From an uncultured Clostridia bacterium (lineage in GTDB: Bacteria; Bacillota; Clostridia; Oscillospirales; Butyricicoccaceae): DNA of 39,434 nt. The notes beneath the pieces were generated by a model. The model was not told the DNA's origin. It searched no databases and saw only the letters and a program-made list of their open reading frames with translations. The stretch covers positions 1 to 39,434 of the forward strand of contig CALWJQ010000036.1 in NCBI GenBank assembly GCA_944381055.1. Direction: 5' to 3'. Positions within the stretch are counted from its first letter, which is position 1. Every line of letters starts with the position of its first letter. Shown in pieces: positions 31,824 to 39,434 of this stretch. The position numbers and the translations under genes were made by a program.

Positions 31824-32798
31824 ATGTGTACGGCGATCACCTATAATCCCCACGAGCATTATTTTGGCAGGAACCTCGATCTTGATCATTCTTATCATGA
31901 GACCGTCACAGTCACACCGCGGAACTATCCTTTTGTCTTCCGCCGCGCAGCACCTGCCGACAGGCACTATGCCATGATCGGCATGGCCTTTGTGTCTGAC
32001 GGTTATCCGCTGTATTATGACGCTACCAATGAAAAGGGGCTGAGCATGGCAGGGCTGAATTTTCCCGCCAGCGCCGACTACAAGCCCGAAAAGAGCGGCT
32101 GTGACAATATCGCGCCCTTTGAGTTCATTCCCTGGCTGCTCGGCCGGTGCGCCAGTTTGGCGGAAGCAAAGCAGCTCCTTTTACGCATCAATCTGGCCGA
32201 CATTCCCTTCAGCGGCCAGCTGCCGCTTTCGCCGCTGCACTGGCTTATTGCCGACCAGCGCGGCGCCATTGTGGTAGAGCCGCTGAAAGACGGGCTGCGG
32301 GTTTACGACAATTTCGTAGGCGTGCTGACCAACGAACCGCCTTTTGACTACCAGATGTTTTATCTGAACAACTATATGCAGCTGACGCGGGAAGCGCCGC
32401 ACAACAGTTTTGCGGCCGGATTGCGGCTAAAGCCCTATTGCCTGGGCATGGGCGCGATGGGGCTGCCGGGCGACCTGTCGTCTGCTTCGCGCTTTGTGAG
32501 GGCGGCCTTTACGCGGCTCAATTCCGTGTGCGGCCCGTCTGAGGAAGAAAGCGTCAGCCAGTTCTTCCACATTTTGGGGTCTGTGGCGCAGCCGCGCGGC
32601 TGTGCCCGCGCCGCAGACGACCGCTATGAGATCACCGTCTATTCATCCTGCTGTAATATGGACCGAGGCATCTACTACTACACCACGTATGAAAACAGCC
32701 GGATTTCTGCGGTGGACATGCATCGAGAAAACCTGGACGGTACGGAAATCGTCAGTTATCCGCTTTGCGAAACGCAAAGCTTCAACTTTCAAAATTAG
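31824..32798 (+). CDS. Choloylglycine hydrolase (bile salt hydrolase)
   Basis: A 324-residue N-terminal-nucleophile amidase that splits glycine- or taurine-conjugated bile salts. After removal of Met1 the nucleophile is Cys2 (MCTAITYNPH). The other active-site residues of the family are all visible: Arg16 and Asp19 (FGRNLDLD), Asn79 (AGLNFPASADY), Asn170 (VLTNEPPFDYQM) and Arg223 (SSASRFVRAAF). Length matches known enzymes. The ATG at 31824 is dictated by the need for Cys at position 2 and has a gggagg site. Base composition looks somewhat lower in GC than the upstream housekeeping genes, compatible with acquisition. Penicillin V acylase is the sister activity, but the motifs favour bile salt hydrolase. 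Confidence 0.95.
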   Translation: MCTAITYNPHEHYFGRNLDLDHSYHETVTVTPRNYPFVFRRAAPADRHYAMIGMAFVSDGYPLYYDATNEKGLSMAGLNFPASADYKPEKSGCDNIAPFEFIPWLLGRCASLAEAKQLLLRINLADIPFSGQLPLSPLHWLIADQRGAIVVEPLKDGLRVYDNFVGVLTNEPPFDYQMFYLNNYMQLTREAPHNSFAAGLRLKPYCLGMGAMGLPGDLSSASRFVRAAFTRLNSVCGPSEEESVSQFFHILGSVAQPRGCARAADDRYEITVYSSCCNMDRGIYYYTTYENSRISAVDMHRENLDGTEIVSYPLCETQSFNFQN

Positions 32799-32846
32799 CC
32801 AGCGTGCTGGGAATACGGCGTACGGGTGATTTCATGCGTTCTTGAC

Positions 32847-32889
32847 AAATCCCCGCAATCCCTTGTGCTTCAATGGATTGCGGGGATTT
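32847..32889 (+). terminator. Hairpin after the bile salt hydrolase gene
   Basis: Fifteen-bp perfect arms aaatccccgcaatcc / ggattgcggggattt with a 13-nt loop, followed by atctatt. It is probably a terminator, although the T-run is weak. Confidence 0.7.
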
Positions 32890-32932
32890 ATCTATTGGGC
32901 GCCCTCAAAAGTCCTGCTCGTCCATAGAGGCC

Positions 32933-33154
32933 TCAAGCGTTTGCCTGCTGCCGATAAAATTCACTTTCTGCAACGCGTGTTACGAAATCCAGCTCTGTTC
33001 TTGCCGCTTTCGACAGGGATATATTGTAGCGCTTACACACACCGCGAAGATAAGCAAGGTAATCCTTATCCTCACGCGTGAGCGGTACTGTCCACCCCGT
33101 CTTGGAGGCGTGATCCTCTATGCTACGAAGATATTCTAACTCTCGCCGATTCAT
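32933..33154 (-). CDS. Small soluble protein, last gene of the WYL module
   Basis: A 73-residue predicted protein, MNRRELEYLRSIEDHASKTG through LTREDKDYLAYLRGVCKRYN to the C-terminal EFYRQQANA. It looks helical and charged, with no membrane segment. A GAGGTG ribosome binding site lies 6 nt before the ATG. It follows the 1,349-residue gene by 48 nt on the same strand and is likely co-transcribed. I do not recognise a family. It may be an accessory component of the module, but that is inference. Confidence 0.6.
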   Translation of the reverse strand: MNRRELEYLRSIEDHASKTGWTVPLTREDKDYLAYLRGVCKRYNISLSKAARTELDFVTRVAESEFYRQQANA

Positions 33155-33202
33155 TATTGCACCTCTGCAGTAAAGTCAGGTATCAACCTTTAAATCATTT
33201 GC

Positions 33203-36200
33203 TTATACGTCAGACGGGTCTTGTTTCTTTTCCTCCTTTGCGGCTTTAAGCTGTGCCCGGAATATGGTTTTGAACACATCTTTGCCGGTTTTTCCAGTAA
33301 TGTCTTCCGGGGACAGCTTTCCCTTCTTTATCATAGCAAAGTATTCTATTGCTGCATTTCCCATAGCCAAAGTAAGTATCCCGGCAGTTCCAGCGGAAAG
33401 AGCACCGCCTGCCACTGTACCAGCTCCCGGAACTAATTTCAGAATGCTGGAAACCGCAGTTTTCCCAAGTATAGATGCCCCGCTTACACCAACCGCACCA
33501 CCAACCAACACTTGCAGCGCCTCTTTTCCTATGGATATTTTGAAAATTTTAGCGACAGACGCAAGCATCGTCACTTGCTGTCCAATGAGCAGAGGCATAT
33601 CTGCAAACGGAATTGGCACTGCGCCTGTTACCGCTGTTGATGCTGAAAAGCCATATACAACTTTGCGGGCATCTTTCTTCATATTTTCCAGCTCGTCCTC
33701 TGCTGGAAAAAGATCTCTACTGTTATCATTTTCTTCTATACGATGTGCAGCCGCCTTCTCCTTGAGCCTGGAAACGATAGACTCCAGCCCTTGCTGAATA
33801 TCAACGTAACCTGCTTGTTTCGCTGTATCAATTGCGCACTCATAATTGTAAATCATGGCATTGATTTTTTTGCGTCGCTCCTGGCACGCAAGTTTTTCCG
33901 GCTCGTTGATTGCAGAAAAGTACTCATCCTGTTCCTGTATCACGCGGGACGTTATCCCTTTGACTGCTTCTTCATCAGAAAGAAGCGTCAAATAGTATTT
34001 TTCATCCTGAAGGCTTATTCCCCTGCCTTTTTTTGCCCAAAATCTTGCCCAAAGCTGTGTACAGCACAAATCTTCAAGTAACTTCCGGCACAAAACTTCT
34101 TCATTGGGGTATGGGATCATATTTTTCCACGCATCGAATTCGTGTTTAACCGATACATCTACGCCAGAGCTGATCTGAGACCAGTAATCCGAAAGGCTAT
34201 TGGCATCGACAAGCTGATACAAATCAAATAGAGGATAGCCCTCTTCTTGGAGGATGTTCGCTATGTTACGGAAATACCCTATACGAACGCCGACATCCAG
34301 TTTCTCCAATGGAGTTAATCGGTCAGTCGTCGGCTTTGGCTCTTGCAGGTATATTTCTTGCGAAAACGACTTCAACGCATCTGCAATATCAGAGTTGCCA
34401 ATCTCTTTTTCCCCGCAACAAAACACTCTTTTCCCTTGCCGAATATCTGTCCGTACGTTTTCAGGGGCCATCTGTGAATACGGGATTTTGACAACGGAAT
34501 CCTGGGAAATATAGTATGCTGCGTAGGCAGTAAAAACCATGTGGACTTTCTTTGCCTTCGTAATCGCTACTACCGTCTTAAATGCTGGCGTATTCTCTGG
34601 CAGCAATTTTTGCAGCAGCTCTTCCGTTGCCGTTTCAGATGTTCCAAATGGCTTTCCTGACTCGTCAATGTGCTTTTTGATGCAGTCTTTAATTTCAGAA
34701 TAAGGATCGGGCGTATCAGCCGTTACAGATACACTCTCTTCCGCAGAGTCTGATTCATTGCCTGCGTAATTATCCGCAGCTTCATGGCATTCCTCAAATT
34801 CAAATCCACTCCAATCGAAATTTTTAGGCTGATATTTTTCATTTATTAAGTATTCGATACCCAAGGCCCGAACCTGTCTCAAAACGGCTTGCTTGATGCC
34901 CTCCTTGTCTTTCTCAGAGACCTCTAGGTGGTCTAATATATTCTGAATCTTTTGAGGGAAGTTCTCATTTTCGAGGCATTCGTCAATTGCAGCTAACTCA
35001 TACAAACATCTGCAAAATATTTTATGGCACCACTGGTTGTCGCCAAGCATACTGGTGTTAAATGTGCCTTTTGGGTTTTCATCACCAAAAGCTTTGATAA
35101 CAGTTCGTCTATATTTTTGAAATTCGTCTTCTTTTCCGCCTTTTGGCTCATATTCAGAAAGCAGAAGTTGAAGGATAGCGGCATTATCTTGATCTATAAC
35201 TTGTATATCTTCCTGCAGTTCAAGACCTGAGCGCATTCTTTCTACTTCAGCATGAACTCGTTCAAGATTATCAATGAGTTGATCCAATTGGGTATTTAGT
35301 CCTGCATAGTGCTGTTTATATACTTGCAAGAAAAATTGCTGAAGTTTTCCCAAGGATGCAATATCCGAGACTATTACTTTCTTGCCATCATAACGGAAAG
35401 TGACCGCTTTTAAGAACTTCCGATACCATGGCTCACTTTTGATGCGCATAAATTCTTCGCTTTTGAGAGAAAAAATTTGCTCAGCAACCCCTTTTGCTTC
35501 CTCTGGTGTAAATTTGCTTGTGTCAATTTCAATGTCAATGTTGTTGACGGTATGTCCCATGATAAAACCGCTCCTAGCCTTTGTGTTTCTAATCGGGGGG
35601 GCGCCATTGATTTTGCTTGTTAACCGATTCAACTTCTCTTGTGTTTGTATTCTTTGCCGTTCTACATCTTCTGCCATAAAGTGCATTGCTTGTGCAGTTT
35701 TAGCGACTTCTGCTGATGCCATGGCCAGCTCTAAACGTCCTTTTTTAATTCCCATCATAAGATCCGTTGATCCCGCAATCGCAAACCGCCCGACTCCAAC
35801 AAAATTGACGCGGAGCAAGAACACCGGAAGGGCACCGCCAGAACGAATCCCGGCATCTACCAAGTCGATGGCCTCCATTGTCCCAGTTGAAATAGCGAGC
35901 ATTCGGACGATAGTCCGATTCTTTACAGGAAGAGTATTCTTCCAGTTGATTTTTTTTATATCGTTAAGGGAGCAAATACCATTTATCTTGATTTCTTGAT
36001 ATAAACGTCTGATAAAATAGAACAACCGAATAAAGAGTTCATTTAACAAGACCGGAAACGATTGTTTTTTCAACACATCTCCAATAGCTAGTTCGGTTCT
36101 CAAATCTAGTCTGTACTGATTCAAAACGCCATTATCTGTTGTAAATGCTTTATATAAGAGCTCTGGTAAACTTGTGTCCCTAAATATAGGTAACATAGAT

Positions 36201-37252
36201 ACTTCTTTCAGCATCGACATAATAGGACCTGGTAATCCCATACCTTGATTGCCTTTTTTCGCTGACGAGTTGCTCCCGGCCATATCGCTTATTAAATGGC
36301 CTACCCAGTTAATCGTTCCACATATAAATTTTGCCGCTGTTGTGTCCCCGATTAATTGGATCTCTTCGTAACCTTTCCTTTTTTTGATTTTTATTTTAAC
36401 AGGCACACTGAAAGTTAAATTTTCCCCCTTTTTATTTTGAAAATAAGCCTGCTCGGTAAATTGTGTTACGATAGATGCCATCCAGCCGATAATTGTTGGG
36501 TGGTGAGCCAAATCATCTAAGTGGTGCGACTTGGGATCTATACTATTTCCCTTAACATTCCATATGTCTGTGCTATCGCTCGGGATGCGGAATGTATCCT
36601 CAATCTTCTTAATTTTTTTCGCATAATCAAGATTTTTAATATGGGTTTTAATAGCTTTAATCTCATCTTGACTTAAAGTTGCCCCTTTTTCAGAAGCTTT
36701 TGCTCTAGCTTTTTCTAGTTCTTTTTCTATTTTGGCTTGAAGATTGTTTTTTTGTGCATAGCTATTGTTGATCCTCTCTTTAATCTGTGCGATCTGAGCA
36801 TCGCTTAAGGTGGCTCCCTTCTCTTGAGCCTTTTTCTTTGCAGATTCTATAACGCTATGAATTTTCTCCTTTTTTTCTTTTGATTCAATTTCTGAGGCTA
36901 CTTTTGACACGATTTTTTGGAAGGCCTCATCAATTTTTTGATGGCTATTCTGGAAATAAGTTTGAAAATCACCCACATAGAAAAAATCAATGACTCCGAC
37001 AAGAATTCCACTGCAAACCGAAACAGCGTAGTCCAGCCCATCTGCAGTATTTGTAAGCCGTTCTATTTCCGCTTGGGTTTCACCATAAGCCTGCTCAAAG
37101 ACGAGACTTTTTTGCTCATATGTAAGATTTTCGTCCAAGACAAGAGTGTCATTTTCGGCGCTAGATGATTGCACTTTTCCAGGACAACACAAATCATACT
37201 GGACGCTAAGTCCGTCGCAATCGACAGTCCGCGTATAATGTGTTACATTCAT
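33203..37252 (-). CDS. 1,349-residue uncharacterised protein with DUF697/YcjF-like C-terminus
   Basis: A giant protein of unknown function in AT-rich, foreign-looking DNA. In order: a short polar N-terminus; a hydrophobic segment at about 74-93 (YAVSVCSGILVGVIDFFYVG); a Lys/Glu-rich helical stretch with two 44-residue-spaced repeats (around 138-166 and 182-209, core EKGATLS..I..IK..I.N); a mixed domain with DTTAAKFICGTINWVGHLIS and GLPGPIMSMLKE (to about 350); a moderately hydrophobic section near residues 460-510 (GGALPVFLLRVNFVGVGRFA); a long charged region; and from about 1190 a hydrophobic, Gly-rich part (ITGAVPIPFADMPLLIG-like, LKLVPGAGTVAGGALSAGTA) like DUF697/YcjF, often fused to GTPases. 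No GTPase domain is evident. It starts 6 nt after the WYL regulator stop. Confidence 0.85.
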   Translation of the reverse strand: MNVTHYTRTVDCDGLSVQYDLCCPGKVQSSSAENDTLVLDENLTYEQKSLVFEQAYGETQAEIERLTNTADGLDYAVSVCSGILVGVIDFFYVGDFQTYFQNSHQKIDEAFQKIVSKVASEIESKEKKEKIHSVIESAKKKAQEKGATLSDAQIAQIKERINNSYAQKNNLQAKIEKELEKARAKASEKGATLSQDEIKAIKTHIKNLDYAKKIKKIEDTFRIPSDSTDIWNVKGNSIDPKSHHLDDLAHHPTIIGWMASIVTQFTEQAYFQNKKGENLTFSVPVKIKIKKRKGYEEIQLIGDTTAAKFICGTINWVGHLISDMAGSNSSAKKGNQGMGLPGPIMSMLKEVSMLPIFRDTSLPELLYKAFTTDNGVLNQYRLDLRTELAIGDVLKKQSFPVLLNELFIRLFYFIRRLYQEIKINGICSLNDIKKINWKNTLPVKNRTIVRMLAISTGTMEAIDLVDAGIRSGGALPVFLLRVNFVGVGRFAIAGSTDLMMGIKKGRLELAMASAEVAKTAQAMHFMAEDVERQRIQTQEKLNRLTSKINGAPPIRNTKARSGFIMGHTVNNIDIEIDTSKFTPEEAKGVAEQIFSLKSEEFMRIKSEPWYRKFLKAVTFRYDGKKVIVSDIASLGKLQQFFLQVYKQHYAGLNTQLDQLIDNLERVHAEVERMRSGLELQEDIQVIDQDNAAILQLLLSEYEPKGGKEDEFQKYRRTVIKAFGDENPKGTFNTSMLGDNQWCHKIFCRCLYELAAIDECLENENFPQKIQNILDHLEVSEKDKEGIKQAVLRQVRALGIEYLINEKYQPKNFDWSGFEFEECHEAADNYAGNESDSAEESVSVTADTPDPYSEIKDCIKKHIDESGKPFGTSETATEELLQKLLPENTPAFKTVVAITKAKKVHMVFTAYAAYYISQDSVVKIPYSQMAPENVRTDIRQGKRVFCCGEKEIGNSDIADALKSFSQEIYLQEPKPTTDRLTPLEKLDVGVRIGYFRNIANILQEEGYPLFDLYQLVDANSLSDYWSQISSGVDVSVKHEFDAWKNMIPYPNEEVLCRKLLEDLCCTQLWARFWAKKGRGISLQDEKYYLTLLSDEEAVKGITSRVIQEQDEYFSAINEPEKLACQERRKKINAMIYNYECAIDTAKQAGYVDIQQGLESIVSRLKEKAAAHRIEENDNSRDLFPAEDELENMKKDARKVVYGFSASTAVTGAVPIPFADMPLLIGQQVTMLASVAKIFKISIGKEALQVLVGGAVGVSGASILGKTAVSSILKLVPGAGTVAGGALSAGTAGILTLAMGNAAIEYFAMIKKGKLSPEDITGKTGKDVFKTIFRAQLKAAKEEKKQDPSDV

Positions 37253-37258
37253 AATAGC

Positions 37259-38191
37259 TTACTCATCGCCTTTTACAAAATCTCCTTGGCTCCGCAGCCA
37301 GGTCTCAATCCCTTTCCCGAACACTTCCGCAGTCACAACCCATCCCTCGTCATCCTGCCGTATGATCTCCGCTGTGGGCAGCCGGTCAAGCACCGCCTCA
37401 ATGGACGGCCCGGTATATTTGAATCTGATCCGCTGGAGCCTGCCGCCGTACATGAACTGGACACGCTTGCGGAATTCTCCTTCCTCAAAACGCCCAGCAT
37501 AAGGAAGTCTGAAATGTTCATCCAAGACCTTAAAAGACTTGATACGGTCTACCCGATATATCGTAGGGTAGTTGTCATCTGGGTTTTCAAAATTTGTCTT
37601 GTCCTCCAGGAACGCTGTCAGATAGAAGTAGTATTCGGAAAACATCAAACCCACCGGCTGGACACGGCGTTTTACCAGCTTGGGCTCTTTCATGCGCTCG
37701 TACTCAATCTCTACCGCAAACTGCTTCTGTATGGCCTGTCCTAAATCCCAGAGGCCATCCAGAATCTTCTGGCCGTGGTGGGGCGGAATATAGTGCAGCT
37801 TCTCATTGGCGATCAACGCGCCTACCGCCCGCTTATTTTCCTCTGGCACAGCGCAATCCAGGAGTTTATCTAAGATTGGGAGCATTTCGTCCTTCCGCAG
37901 GGACCGGCTCTCCAGCAGGATTTTACAGACGGCCAGGATTTCACTGTTGGTCAGTCCTTTTGGGATGGTGTTCATCAGCCGGTAACCTTTCTGCTTAGGG
38001 TCATAAACCACGTCCTGGTTTAGGTGGTGATCCGAGAAGAAGCAGCGCAGTTCTTCAATATCCCGCTGAATGCTCTTCTCCGTCACACGGAAGTCCCGTG
38101 CCAGGTCTGCCTTATTGAGAACATGCCCCTGGGTAAAGCGCGAATACATTTCCAACAGCCGCGCCGATTTCAAACCCGGCTGCTTCGCCAT
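37259..38191 (-). CDS. WYL-domain transcriptional regulator
   Basis: A 310-residue regulator with an N-terminal winged HTH (LKSARLLEMYSRFTQGHVLN, LARDFRVTEKSIQRDIEELR), a central WYL domain (the AVEIEYERMKEPKLVKRRVQ strand, then PVGLMFSEYYFYLTAFLED where Phe-Tyr-Leu takes the WYL place, and IYRVDRIKSFKVLDEHF) and a C-terminal WCX-like extension (GWVVTAEVFGKGIETWLRSQ). Start choice: the ATG at 38191 has a GGAGG site 6 nt upstream; in-frame ATG 38209 and GTG 38224 have none. WYL proteins of this build (CapW, BrxR) repress phage-defence operons and sense nucleic-acid-type ligands. It heads the operon with the 1,349-residue gene and follows a perfect palindrome at 38267-38291. Confidence 0.9.
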   Translation of the reverse strand: MAKQPGLKSARLLEMYSRFTQGHVLNKADLARDFRVTEKSIQRDIEELRCFFSDHHLNQDVVYDPKQKGYRLMNTIPKGLTNSEILAVCKILLESRSLRKDEMLPILDKLLDCAVPEENKRAVGALIANEKLHYIPPHHGQKILDGLWDLGQAIQKQFAVEIEYERMKEPKLVKRRVQPVGLMFSEYYFYLTAFLEDKTNFENPDDNYPTIYRVDRIKSFKVLDEHFRLPYAGRFEEGEFRKRVQFMYGGRLQRIRFKYTGPSIEAVLDRLPTAEIIRQDDEGWVVTAEVFGKGIETWLRSQGDFVKGDE

Positions 38192-38254
38192 AGAACCCCT
38201 CCTTGCCATAAAACTGCTGTCCACTTGTCGAACACCGTCGTATTTTCTGCTTTA

Positions 38255-38291
38255 ATTATAACACAAGGGATGGACATTTTGTGTCCATCCC
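38255..38291 (-). promoter_or_regulatory. Extended -10 promoter and palindromic operator of the WYL module
   Basis: On the minus strand a perfect TATAAT (38255-38260) has the TGT extension (TGTTATAAT) but no -35 match. Directly upstream is a perfect inverted repeat with 10-bp arms, gggatggaca-ttttg-tgtccatccc (38267-38291), covering the -20 to -45 region. This layout suits a dimeric repressor or activator, most simply the WYL protein itself (inference). Confidence 0.7.
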
Positions 38292-38402
38292 CAATTATTT
38301 TTGAAAAAACAGCAAATTCCCCCGGCTTTATCCGCATACTGTTCTGGATAACACTCAAATATCGACGAGCACAGGCAAAACATATGCACAGTCCTGATAT
38401 TA

Positions 38403-39434
38403 TTACAAAACCATATTTAGAGAAAAGCGCAAAAAAAGAGCCAAAGCCATCGGCTTTGGCTCTTTTTGGCACGCCGCGCCACGCGGCAAGCGAACACCCT
38501 GCTGTGATCCGGCGTCAATTTCATAGAGGGTGATGGTGCGATCATCGCCGGAATAATTGAAGGTCATCACCACCTTGTCGTCATAGACGAACACCGAGTT
38601 GACGAAAATCTTTATCATCTGTTTCTGACAGTCCTCGTCGGTAACGTCCATCTCCGCAAACCTATGCAGAAAATAGAGGATATGTTCCTTTTTCAGCCCC
38701 AGGTCCTCGCGCAGCCTCGCCGCGGCCAAGGCGTCCCGCAGTTCGGTCCTCTGTCCATCCAGTTCCTCCATGCGCTGTTTAGTAGCCTCGTTGAAGATCC
38801 CGGCTTCCAGCGCCCGGATCAGGTTGGCCGTGGCTTTCTCTACATCCTCCAACGCCTTCTGGAGCGATTCCGTATAAGAAGATTCGGTGTTCTGCGCCAG
38901 GTAGTATTGATAAGTTTTCTCCGCGATGAACTCCAGCAATTCGTCGTTCCGGATCAGGGCTGTCACGTACTCCAGCACAAGGCCCTCTATCCACATCTTC
39001 CTCACAGGCCGCTTATCGCACTGTTTCCTGCGCTGGGCGTTGCAGGAATAATAGTAATGCCGGCTCCCGGTCCGGCTGGTGCCGCAGACCCCCACCATCA
39101 TAGACCCGCACTTGCCGCAGAACAACTTTTCCGTCAGCAGGTAGTCGGCCTTGGCATTCTTGTGGGCGGCCGCCCTCTGGTTGTACTTCAGCATCTCCTG
39201 TACCTTGTAGAACACCTCCGGCTCCACGATGGGCGGGATGGCGTCCGCAATGCGGACCGTATCCTGGTAGGTGTAGACGCCGATGTACTTCTCATTTTTC
39301 AAAATGGACCGCAGGCTGTTGTGGCCGAAGGGCCGGTTATGAACCGTCCGCAGCCCCTTCTCATTCAAGATGCGTATAATTTCGGTGACCGTCCTCCCAC
39401 GAGCGTAGAGGTCAAAAATGAGCCTTACAACGGG
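38403..39434 (-). CDS. Serine recombinase, C-terminal part (runs off the window)
   Basis: At least 343 residues of a large serine recombinase. The reading frame is open to the right edge of the window, so the N-terminal catalytic resolvase domain is outside. Visible parts are the end of the recombinase domain (VVRLIFDLYARGRTVTEIIR, then LKNEKYIGVYTYQDTVR), the zinc-ribbon (LFCGKCGSMMVGVCG ... YYYSCNAQRRKQCDKR) and a long coiled-coil segment (ALEDVEKATANLIRALEAG, then KQRMEELDGQRTELRDALAA). Such enzymes move integrative elements and transposons of Clostridia. The last ~20 residues are coded across a strong terminator-like hairpin (38433-38467), so the C-terminal tail is odd. It lies just upstream of the WYL module on the same strand. 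Confidence 0.92.
   Translation of the reverse strand, partial: PVVRLIFDLYARGRTVTEIIRILNEKGLRTVHNRPFGHNSLRSILKNEKYIGVYTYQDTVRIADAIPPIVEPEVFYKVQEMLKYNQRAAAHKNAKADYLLTEKLFCGKCGSMMVGVCGTSRTGSRHYYYSCNAQRRKQCDKRPVRKMWIEGLVLEYVTALIRNDELLEFIAEKTYQYYLAQNTESSYTESLQKALEDVEKATANLIRALEAGIFNEATKQRMEELDGQRTELRDALAAARLREDLGLKKEHILYFLHRFAEMDVTDEDCQKQMIKIFVNSVFVYDDKVVMTFNYSGDDRTITLYEIDAGSQQGVRLPRGAACQKEPKPMALALFLRFSLNMVL
38433..38467. terminator. Long bidirectional hairpin at the recombinase 3' end
   Basis: Sixteen-bp perfect stem aaaaagagccaaagcc / ggctttggctcttttt with a 3-nt loop. The T-run on each strand makes it an intrinsic terminator in both directions. It lies inside the last codons of the recombinase frame. 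Confidence 0.88.

Noticed and set aside
33458..33481. Walker A-like string GASILGKT in the 1,349-residue protein
   Set aside because: It matches GxxxxGK(T/S) but lies inside the hydrophobic Gly-rich DUF697-like part, with no Walker B or G-domain motifs around it. Most likely chance.
37169..37998. Plus-strand frames opposite the WYL regulator
   Set aside because: Antisense to a protein with clear HTH and WYL motifs; no start signals.
32799..39434. Search for a CRISPR array or toxin-antitoxin pair in the foreign segment
   Set aside because: No regularly spaced direct repeats and no recognisable toxin or antitoxin motifs were found. The small 73-residue gene could be an antitoxin-like partner, but nothing in its sequence shows it.

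Overview
The window reads as a chromosome segment of a GC-rich member of the Clostridia, probably an Oscillospirales or Christensenellales-like gut anaerobe. This is inference. It rests on the low-GC-Gram-positive order rpmH-rnpA-yidD-yidC-jag, a BadF/HgdB-type 2-hydroxyacyl-CoA dehydratase activase, strong Gram-positive promoters (several with a TRTG -16 element), an RsgI-like anti-sigma factor and a bile salt hydrolase. No rRNA, tRNA or CRISPR array was seen.

Layout. 1-2.6 kb: the oriC-proximal block rpmH-rnpA-yidD-yidC-jag (ribosome, RNase P, membrane insertion, RNA binding), closed by two tandem terminators; mnmE/mnmG, which often follow, are absent here. 2.6-5.0 kb (minus): a two-gene ABC-2 exporter. 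5.2-9.4 kb (minus): a two-gene BadF-BadF-DUF2229 / HgdB-like pair that many clostridia carry as one fused gene. 9.6-10.3 kb: nagB. 10.4-14.0 kb (minus): alpha/beta hydrolase, membrane-anchored MurF-like ligase and D-Ala-D-Ala ligase, a cell-wall operon. 14.1-17.9 kb: HD-domain protein, a small membrane protein, an ECF-type sigma factor with an RsgI/PepSY anti-sigma, and a 3-hydroxyisobutyrate-dehydrogenase-like reductase. 18.0-20.4 kb: P-loop kinase-like protein, then a MarR-MATE drug-efflux operon. 20.6-22.9 kb (minus): thioesterase, YitT-like and AI-2E-family membrane proteins. 23.1-29.2 kb: three consecutive paralogous S9-family peptidases. 29.3-30.1 kb: polytopic membrane protein. 30.3-31.6 kb: an XRE-S24 regulator whose protease dyad is lost, a tiny Cys-rich protein and a ComFB-family protein. 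31.8-32.8 kb: bile salt hydrolase with its full active-site set.

The last 6.5 kb (about 32.9-39.4 kb) looks foreign. Base composition turns AT-rich, all genes lie on the minus strand, and the window ends inside a serine recombinase of mobile-element type. Next to it is a compact unit: a WYL-domain regulator, a 1,349-residue uncharacterised protein with a DUF697/YcjF-like hydrophobic C-terminus, and a 73-residue protein. Upstream of the regulator is a perfect 10-bp-arm palindrome abutting an extended -10 promoter. WYL regulators with such palindromic operators are known to control anti-phage systems (CapW/BrxR type), so this is the best candidate for an undescribed system in the window. The defence role is inference only.
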